Shown here: in pieces, positions 52,698 through 61,279 of the stretch | How positions within the stretch are numbered: position 1 is the first letter of the stretch | Layout of the letters: each line of letters begins with the position of its first letter | Assembly: GCA_964019165.1 (NCBI GenBank) | Contig: OZ025268.1 | Location: 12,978,359 to 13,042,358 of the forward strand | DNA: 64,000 nucleotides | Direction of reading: 5' to 3' | From: Mastigias papua | Lineage: Eukaryota > Cnidaria > Scyphozoa > Rhizostomeae > Mastigiidae | Program-made: the position numbers and the translations under genes | The notes under the pieces: model-generated | Databases searched by the model: none | Seen by the model: the letters and a program-made list of their open reading frames with translations, nothing else | Told to the model about the DNA's origin: nothing

Positions 52698-53494
52698 GTT
52701 ATGCCTTAAATGTCACAGTTTGTACTGGTTGCTTCTTTATTGGCCGGGTGTAAACAATACACCTAAGGCATTTCATGTCCCAAAGTTCAGATAGTAAGTA
52801 CTTTACGAAGGATCCTTGCAGTCCCTAATAAGCACGTCTTTTGAAGAGACTGAATATTTATTTTTTCTGAGACGTTTCTGATGTTATTGACCATTCCTAT
52901 TTTGATGGTAGCAAGTGCTCCTATCACAATGGGTATTACTTCCATTTTCATTTTCCACATCCGTTGTATTTCAATTTCAAGATCCTTATATTTGCTTTTC
53001 TTCTCTATTTCTTTGCTTGATACATTCTTATCACATGGTACAGTCATGTCTATCAGCTTGCAAATTGAATTTACTCTATCTTTAATTATTATATCAGGCC
53101 TGTTTGCACTTATATGTCTATCTGTTTGCACTGCCATGTCCCACAGCACTGTATGTGTGTCAGTATTAGTTACAGTGTCTGGTTGGTGCTCATACCAATT
53201 GTCTCCTGTCTTGATTCCTAGATCTTTACAAATATTCCAGTGTACAAATGCTGCAGCTGTATTGTGTCTTTCAATTTATTCTACCTTTGCTAATACTTCA
53301 CACCCTGAGATTATATGATCAGTTGTTTCGGACTGCTTGTAGCATATTCTGCATCTACTATCAATTTCATTGCCAACTATATTTTTCTGATAATTTCGCG
53401 TGTATAGAGCTTGGTCTTGCGCTGCTGTCAATAATCCCTCTGTTTCTCCTTTGATGTCTGATCTGAGCCAATTGTTTGTATTTTGAGAATCAAC
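52698..53494 (-). mobile_element. 5'-truncated type II copy (II-4)
   Basis: About 800 bp covering the last 230 or so codons and 3' UTR of a type II element, with ATT repeat at both ends. Confidence 0.82.
52787..53494 (-). pseudogene. Truncated type II protein, knuckle and endonuclease
   Basis: Reads TEGLLTAAQDQALYTRNYQK, the knuckle CRICYKQSETTDHIISGC and, after a stop near 53276, HWNICKDLGIKTGDNWYEH, the endonuclease ANRPDIIIKD..DMTVP and the tail ARILRKVLTI. The RT is absent because of 5' truncation. Confidence 0.8.
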
Positions 53495-53509
53495 ATTATT
53501 ATTATTATA
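53495..53509 (+). repeat. Short (ATT)n, element junction
   Basis: Five units between copies II-4 and II-5. Confidence 0.8.
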
Positions 53510-53597
53510 TAGTAAATGTTCCTTTCGATTCCTGCTTTCTTACTGATAAAACCGAGTTCATTCCAAGAACTTGAGGTTCTCATCAGGGTGGTATAGT

Positions 53598-56500
53598 TTA
53601 CTTGATGGAAAAAATCTTCCTCAGAACATGAGCAGTCCCAAGGAGGACACACTTTTGAGTCTCTTGAATTGATATGTTTCCTGGAATTTTATTGATATAC
53701 TTTTCCATCCCTTTTTTTACTAGACCAAGGGCACCTATTATTACTGGTATTGTCATGGTATTCATACTCCACATTTTCTCAATCTCAATTCCCAGGTCCT
53801 TGTATTTTGAGAGTTTCTCTGTCGTTTTTATAGAGGTGTTTCTTTCTGTGGGGACTGATATTTCATTTAGCTGGCAAGTTCTCTGTTTTTTATCTTTCAC
53901 TATTATATCAGGTCTGTTGGCTTTGATTTCTCTGTCAGTTTGAATTGACATGTCACATAATATAGTGGCTTCATTGTTCTCTGTTATTGGTTTTGGTTCA
54001 TGGTCATAGTATTTGTCAGTTGCCTTGATGTTATAGTGCTTACAAATTTTCCAATGGATATAGGCTGCTGTTCTGTTATGTCTTTGTGTATATTCTGTTT
54101 TCGCTAATTCTGAGCATCCGGAGATAAGGTGGTCTATTGTCTCTTGCTGTTTGCTGCAGATCCTGCACATTGGACTGGTCCCATCTGTTAAGATTTTGTG
54201 TCGATAGTAGTTGGTTTTCAGACTTTGATCTTGAGCGCAATGATAAATCCTTCAGTCTCTGATTTTAGGCCAGATGTTGATAGCCATTTATTTGTTTCAA
54301 TTTCATTAACATCGTTGTCATGTAATCTCTTTGGGTATTGCCCATGTAAAGACTTTTCTTTCCAAATGCCCTGTAACTGTTCTAGTGCTAGGTCTTTAGT
54401 CTTGTGTTTAATACGTCTGGCATACTCTATTGCAGTCTCGTTTACCATAATAGCCATATTTGGTATATCAAGCTCTTTCTTAAAGTTGGCAGCTTCGTAC
54501 TTTAATGATTTTGTATTCCTAGTCTTGTCGTGGTCTCGGACAATGCCAAGAAGCTTATCCTCAGTTTTATCTATATATGCATTAAGACCTATGGTTGTGG
54601 TTTTATAACTTCTGTCAATTTGAATAAGACCTCTTCCACCAAATTTTCTTGGTAAGTAAAGCCTATCTTTGTCTGCTTTGGGATGGTGCATTTTTCCCAT
54701 TGTCAACAGCTTCCTTGTTTTGCGGTCCATTTTTTTAAGATCTTCTACAGTCCAGTTAATGATGTTAAAACTGTAAGCTACAACTGGGACTGCAAGGGTG
54801 TTAATTGCATTGGTTCTGTTGACAACATTGAGCTCTGATCTTAGTACTAGCCTTATACGCCTATAGTATTCTTTTCGTATTTTCTCTTTCATTTTTGCAT
54901 GCTGAATTCCATCCCCTTCATTTATGCCAAGGTATTTATATGTACTATCTTGCTCTAGGTCTTGTATAAATGTATCCAGGCCAAGGCTTATGTTTTCCGT
55001 AGACGTTAACTTTCCTTTTTTGAATGTAGCTTTTGCACATTTTTCAAGCCCGAACTCCATCTTTATATCTTCACTGAAGTCTTTTACGATAGTGAGTATT
55101 CTTTGTTGCTCATCATCATTTTTAGCAAACTTTTTCAGATCATCCATGTAGAATAAATGACTGATGACCATACTGTTTAGTTTGAAACCATACCCACTTT
55201 TATTGATGAGTGCGGAGAGAGGAGCAAGTGTAATGCAGAAAAGAAGTGGTGATAGTGAGTCCCCTTGGAAGATTCCATTATTGATGTTCATCTTTCTCGA
55301 TGTTAGTGTCCCTTTCTCATGATTTAAATAAAGAGTTGTCATCCATTTCTTCATATTTGATTTCATAAACTCTCTTATAATTGGTGATATCTTGAACATT
55401 TCAATACATTTTAATATCCAGCTGAGGGACAGAATCGAAAGCCTTCTTATAATCTATCCAAGCTGTTGTTAAATTCCTTTTTTTACTTTTGGTCATTTCT
55501 ATTATGGCCTTGTTTATGAGTAGTTGATCTTTGCACCCATAGCTGCCTTTACTACAACCTTTCTGTTCCACTGGGAGCAAATTGTTAATTGTCAGGTGCT
55601 TGTAGGCTCTATCTGATAAGATGGATGTTAATATCTTGTACATTGTAGGGAGGCATGTGATCGGTCGGTAGTTCTTTGGGTTGTTAGTTTCGTCATTTTT
55701 CGGTAAGAGGTAAGTGGTACCATTTGTCAGCCAGTCTGGCCATGTCTCTGTGGATTCTAAGCATTTATTATAGGCATATGTCAGATCTTCATGTAGCTCT
55801 GTTAGATGTTTAAGCCAAAAGTTTGCGACTCCATCATTCCCAGGTGATTTCCAATTTGTTGATCTTTTGATTGCTATTTTTGTCTCTTCTATAGAAATAC
55901 CTGACCATACTTGTTCTGGTATGTTTTGGTTGTCATTCTCTAGTTGCCTAATCGACTCTGCATTCACATTATGACGTTTCTCTTCTTCCCATATGCTAGA
56001 CCAAACATTTTCAACAGATTCCTTTTCAGGTGCTTGGTGGATTACTATATTCTTCTTTCCTAGTTCTCTGTAAAACTTTTTGGCATTTTGTTCGTATGTT
56101 TTGTTCTGATGAAAAAACTTTTGCCGTTTGTCATACCGCCTTAACCTCTGAGATTTTGCTTGTAGCTGCTGCTTGAGGTGTTCAACAGCAGTTGGGATGT
56201 CATCTTTGCATCTTATATTAAACTTTCTCATCAATTTCCTTCCCTTTTCTTTTAGTTGGCCTTCTTTATTCATTTCTGATAGTCTTGAAATTTCCCCTCT
56301 TATCTTTTGAATTTCACGTTCAATTCTTTTTTTCCATTTCAGTGGTTCTGGTCTCTTGTGTATCCTTGTTCTTGATTGCAAGCCTAAGGCTTCTGCAACT
56401 GCTGACGCGGTGGCACAAAACAGTTTATTCACTTCTGTCAATGATAGCTGCTGTGCAAGCCTTTTCTTTATATTTTTCAGAGCATTGTTTGCTGTTTCTA

Positions 56501-57188
56501 GAGCTAACTTCGCCTTTCTGCTATGTCTAATTTTGGGTAATGGTGGCCTATTATCAATGTCTGTTTCTTTCACAATTTCCATTATTCGTAAGATACTTTC
56601 TTCCATTGCTACTATCTTTTCATTGCCATCTTGGTCCGAAGCTTGTCTGAAACATTGACTTTGCTCGTTATGTTCATTCTGCTCACATGTTACTACATTT
56701 TCTGTTATAGAATTTTCTTCATGGTTCTGCTCCACATTTCCTATCTCCTCTGAAACTCTATTTTTAATCATTTGCATTTCATTATCTGTTAATCTTTTCT
56801 TTCTAATTATATCCCTTCTAGTATTTGCCAGCTTGTTTGCATCCATATTGGGTCTTAATGTGGGGTGATTTTCACGCCAAATATTGTATGTATCTATAGT
56901 GGTTGATATTTTAGGGTTTACAAGTGATCTATAGTGTGCTTCTATCACATCTGTGTACTCTCCTTTTGACCATTTCGTTCTTGTTGCTTTTTGTTTGATT
57001 TTCGATATTGCATCATGAGGGCATCGGTGAGTATTTTCCTCGGTGTTATGATCCTCATGAGCTTGATTAGAAGAGTCTGTTCCAGTAGCAGATTTTTCGA
57101 CTTCATCCTGGTTCCCTACTGAGGGACGCGGTCCTTGTTTACCCGCGCGACGACCGATGCGGTATGTAATTCTGTTTTGTGGTTCCAT
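53598..57188 (-). pseudogene. Type II RT/endonuclease protein with two frameshifts
   Basis: The start MEPQNRITYRIGRRAGKQGP is at 57188. The first frame runs to 55401 through KWSKGEYTDVIEAHY, KSPGNDGVANFWLKH, RPITCLPTMYK and AWIDYKKAFDSVP, then breaks. The second (55399-54218) has GIFQGDSLSP, YMDD and the thumb, breaking within TEGFIIA. The third (54170-53598) has the knuckle CRICSKQQETIDHLISGC, the endonuclease NRPDIIVKD..NEISVP (first D of the usual DMTVP reads N) and the tail AHVLRKIFSIK. Both breaks look like small indels. Confidence 0.85.
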
Positions 57189-57470
57189 TATATGAATGGG
57201 TTACATGGTTTAAGCTTCACCAAAAAGCAGTGTTTTGATTGTGACACCATCACTAGAGGGGCTGCCATCCAAGGCTAACGAGTCCCCTCCACTCATGAGA
57301 TTGACTAGCCCCCGCAAGACATCAACCTGGTACTTTATAGTCTCGGGGAGAGCTCGCAGGTACTACACCTTGCTCAAGGGTGACCTGGAGGTAGCTGTGG
57401 CAAAGGGTAACCTCATTATCCCACGTCAAAACTCCACAACCGGATGTAATTTAATGTCATACCCAGGACA
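57189..57470 (-). promoter_or_regulatory. Type I-like structured 5' leader on a type II element
   Basis: Closely matches type I leaders for about 190 nt (TGTCCTGGGTATGACAT start, GGGATAATGAGGTTACCC, ACCTCCAGGTCACCC). Stem-loop at 57254-57290 (GGAGGGG/CCCCTCT). The long-range pair GTTGTGG/CCACAGC keeps pairing despite two changes relative to CCACAAT. Confidence 0.62.
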
Positions 57471-57484
57471 TTTTTTTTTATTAT
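57471..57484 (+). repeat. T-rich, ATT-like junction
   Basis: TTTTTTTTTATTAT between copies II-5 and I-6, probably a decayed ATT tract. Confidence 0.6.
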
Positions 57485-57549
57485 GTTCTTTTTATCACAG
57501 GAAAAGTTCCTGGTGAGTTCATCCCGAAAGCAAGCTAGAACAACTAGCC

Positions 57550-60500
57550 TCAGGTTTCGAGAACCTTTCTAAATGTTCTTGCAGTTCCCAACAACGCCGT
57601 TTTCTGTATCACTTCAGTCCTGATCTTGATTCCTATTTTCTCTACGTAATGCTCTGCTTCTTTCGTAACACATCCCAACGCACCAACTACAACTAGAATG
57701 ACACTTACTTTTCGAAGGCACCATAACCTTGCGATTTCTCTTTTTAGATCTTGATACTTTTCGATTTTCTCTTGTTCTTTCTGTTTTATCCTTGTATCTC
57801 CTGGCACGGCTATGTCAATGATCAAGCACTCTTTTTCTGGTTTTAGCTCGACAACAATGTCTGGTCGCCTATGCTCAATTTCGTTATCTGTATTAACGTT
57901 AAAGTCCCACAGTACATTGACGCTTTCATTTTCAGAATCACCTTCTGGCTTGTGATTGTACCACTGTTCAGCCCTGGGTTGGTCATACTTCTTGCAAATC
58001 TCCCAGTGAACTATCCGTGCTACGTTGTTGTGGCGTCGCTTATATTCCTTCTGGGCTAATTTGCTATATTCACATATGATATGGCTCACTGTTTCCCCTT
58101 TCTCACCATACATTCTACAAGTCGGTGAATCTCTTGATTTGTTGATATGATGTTTAACGTAATTTGTACGTATTGCTTGCTCTTGTGCTGCCATGAGCAG
58201 TGCTTCTGTCCCTTTCTTCAAGTCTCCATTTGTTAGCCACAACCATGATTTTTTCCTGTCAACTATCCCATCCGTATCTCTGAAAAACTGACCATGCATT
58301 ACTTTTTCATGCCACTTGTCTTCTCTTTCTCTTCTTTTTTGATCTTTATACTCTGATGGTTTAATGATGTCATTGTTAATTTCCTGTTGGTTATGCACTG
58401 CTTTTAATAATTGCTTTGGGCTGTTTTTAACATACCATCTAAGGCTATTCTCCTGACTGAACGGTTTCTAATACACTTTGTAACTCCCTTCCACCTCTCT
58501 GTCTTGCAATATACAATCTATCGATGTCACTTTTCGGATGTGACGCTCCATTCATTGTCATAATTTTCCGTGTCTGTCTGACTAGTTTCTCCAGTTCCTC
58601 TTTCGTCCACTTCACTATCCCGGCCCCATATCTCATCACAGCTACTGCCCAAATATTCATTGCTGAAGTGGCATTCCTGCTGTTTAAGTTTGATTTCAAT
58701 ATAAGTTTAATCCTTCGCTTGTATTCCTTCGTGAATCTCTCTTTCATTTCCTTCTCCTTTATCCTATCAAGTTCTACTATACCCAAGTACTTGTAACCTT
58801 CTTCGTTGACACCTTTCATCTTCTATCCATCTGGTAGTTCAATTCCATCACTGGTGACCATCCTTCCACGCTTCATGATAATTACACCGCATTTTTCTAT
58901 ACCAAATCGCGTGCCAATGCCACAACTAAATCTATGAACTGTATTTACAAGTGATTCCATATCTCTTTCACTCTGTCCGAATAATTTTAAGTCATCCATA
59001 TATAGAAGGTGATTTAATTTTGGCTGGTTTTTTCCTAAACTATATCCAGCTTTCATCTTTCTCAAAATCAGTGTCATTGGTATGAGACAGATAACAAATA
59101 GTAGTGGAGAAAGGCTATCTCCTTGGAATATTCCACGTTTGACTTTGACATCCCCTAATGCTTTATCTCCTGCGTTCAACTGTACCTTTCATTTCGTCAT
59201 ACTCTTTTCCAGGACGTTCATAATGTTATCAGCTGCCCCTACCAATTGTAGACTCTTTAGTATCCACGAATATGGTATCATGTCATATGCCTTTTTATAA
59301 TCTACGTACGCCATAGCTAAGTTAGTGTGTCTTCTTTTACAGTTCTTCTATCAATGAGTAGTTGATCTTTCGTTCCGCGTGACTCTTTACGACATCCTTT
59401 CTGTTCTGATGGTAACATATCATTAGTATTTACATGCTCGTACAGATGCTCGGACAGCATACCCGTTAGCAATTTCCACATTAGTGGTAGACATGAAATA
59501 GGTCTGAAGTTACCCGCAGCATTTCCCTTACTCCTGTCCTTCACACACAATACCGTTCTTCCATACGTCATCCATGCTGGAGCATCCCCTTTTTCGACTA
59601 ACGCATTCAACTGACAAGCAAGTCTATCGTGTAATGAAGACAAATTTTTCAGCCAATAGCCTTGTACTCCGTCAGGCCCAGCTGCTTTCCAATTTGGTAT
59701 TCTCCCCGTTTGCTTTCTTACATCCTGGAAAGTGATTTTCACATCATGTTGTTTATTGACTCTACTTAATTCAGTTTCGATCCCTCGTAGCCATTCTGCA
59801 TCATCATTATGTTCCACTGTGTTTTCTCATATTTCACTCCAAAACTTTCTACTTTCGTCCACATTTGGTACTGTGTTCTCTTTAATTACTTCAGCAGTCA
59901 GTTCCATGAAAACTCGCTTTTGGTTTGATGAAAACATCCTGTTTATTCTAAATTGGTTTATCCGCTTTTCATATCTATCTTTGCTGTTTTTGCAGTTATT
60001 CTTTGCCTAAGCTCTTCCATAACAACCTTTGCCCCTTTCTTTTTCACATAATGCTTTTTGAAGATCTGTTCTAATTTCTTTACATCTTTTATTTGTCCTC
60101 TCGCATAACGGTCTAATTTGCCAACAGTTTTCCTCAACTCATTAATATCCCGCAGGATCCTCCTTTTCCAAAACGGTTCTTGAGACACTTCATCCTTTCT
60201 CTGTTTCAATCCAAACCGTTGGCTCACATAGACAGCTACAGCATTTATCAGATCGTTTGTTTCTGTTACATCTACCGTCATAGTATATTCTAACACCTTA
60301 TTCACATTTCTAGTGATCTCCCTGAGCTTTTTCCGGTCTGCGTCTCTAAAAGAGACATGAGTGATCTTTTTCTTCTTTCTAGACAATTCACAAATAATCT
60401 TTATCATTTCCAGCTGTTCTTCCGTTAATTCCGGATCAGTCATTATATAAAATTCTGATGTTGCAAAGTCTGTTCCATCCTGCGTTGGTTCATTTTCAGC

Positions 60501-60974
60501 TTCCAGTTGCTCTGGTCTCTCTTGTTCGCTGGTTTCGACATTCTCTGAATTAATTCCTTGTTCTGACAAATCATTGTCTTGTTGCTCACTTACTAGCATT
60601 TCTTCATTATTTCTGTTCCTAACTTTCATCCTAATTTCCTCTAGTTCAACTTTGCTAAAGTACTCATTTGTCTTAATCACCCTGACTTGATCTAAGAGCC
60701 TTTGCGCAGACACTTCAAACAATCCTCTGTCCATCCAATTTCTTCTCATCCTCTTCATAAAACCTCTCCTCTCTGGTTCACCTTCGTAATAACATTCCAT
60801 TACAACCTTATTAAACGGCCTCCAGTTTATTCTTTCTCCTCTTCGATTGGCAGTAGCTGGATAACGACCGGGCCTGCGCTGCTCATCCACAGGACACCTG
60901 CCGAACGAAGGACCTTCACCAATACAGGTTCCAGCCCCATTCACGTTGTTATCTGACATATTTTCTTGATTCAT
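57550..60974 (-). pseudogene. Type I RT/endonuclease protein, multiple frameshifts
   Basis: The start MNQENMSDNNVNGAG is at 60974. Pieces at 60974-59958, 59817-59317, 59179-58823, 58819-58445 and 58398-57550 carry in order QRRPGRYPATA, NWRPFNKVVMECYYEGEPER, PNWKAAGPDGVQGYW, FRPISCLPLMWK, GIFQGDSLSP, YMDD, GGRE in place of GGRG, the knuckle CRMYGEKGETVSHIICEYS (two Cys replaced by Tyr) and the endonuclease HRRPDIVVEL..IDIAVP with tail ARTFRKVLET. Motif A is in a damaged stretch (AYVDYKKAYD, near 59300). Not functional. Confidence 0.82.
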
Positions 60975-61261
60975 TTTACACTCATAAGAGGATTGTGTTT
61001 TAAAGGTGAACTACCTCCAGTATTTTTATCGAGACACCATCTCTAGGGGGGTTGCCAGCCAAGGCTAGAGAGTCCCCCCTACCCATGAGACAGACTAGCC
61101 CCCGCCGGACGCCAACCCGGTACTTCAAGGTCACGGGGAGAGCTAACAGGTACTACACCTTGCTCAAGGGTGACCTGGAGGTAATTGTAGCAAAGGGTAA
61201 CCTCATTATCCCACGTCGAAACTCCACAACCGGATGTAGTTTTATGTCATACCCAGGACAG
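60975..61261 (-). promoter_or_regulatory. Type I structured 5' leader (copy I-6)
   Basis: Stem-loop 61044-61081 with perfect TAGGGGGG/CCCCCCTA arms. Hairpin 61105-61120 (CCGGGT/GTCCGG). Confidence 0.62.
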
Positions 61262-61279
61262 ATTATTATAATTATTATT
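61262..61279 (+). repeat. Short (ATT)n, element junction
   Basis: About five units with one ATA interruption. Confidence 0.75.

Larger units (their letters stand above)
53510..57470 (-). mobile_element. Type II coding region with a type I leader (copy II-5)
   Basis: Full length, about 3.96 kb. The protein is type II throughout, but the 5' leader is the type I leader. Its 5' end abuts a T-rich, ATT-like stretch. Confidence 0.82.
57485..61261 (-). mobile_element. Type I non-LTR retrotransposon, full length, decayed (copy I-6)
   Basis: 3.78 kb with a good leader, coding region in five pieces and a 3' UTR. Confidence 0.83.

Noticed and set aside
4092..52753. Frames containing runs of Tyr, Leu or Ile
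   Set aside because: These are translations of the ATT/TTA microsatellites, not proteins.
3733..61261. HDV-like self-cleaving ribozyme in the type I/II leaders
   Set aside because: Stem order P1-(P2)-P3-P1' is compatible, and ACTC in the core could pair with GAGT before the ATG, but the stem starts about 200 nt inside the element, no catalytic C in a P4-P2 joiner is evident, and copy I-1 does not keep the GAGT pairing. Reported only as a covarying RNA structure.
41393..61279. Segmental tandem duplication as the source of the repeated elements
   Set aside because: Apart from II-1/II-2 and the 310-bp copy, neighbours are divergent subfamilies, and junctions fall at element ends and ATT tracts rather than at arbitrary duplicated blocks.
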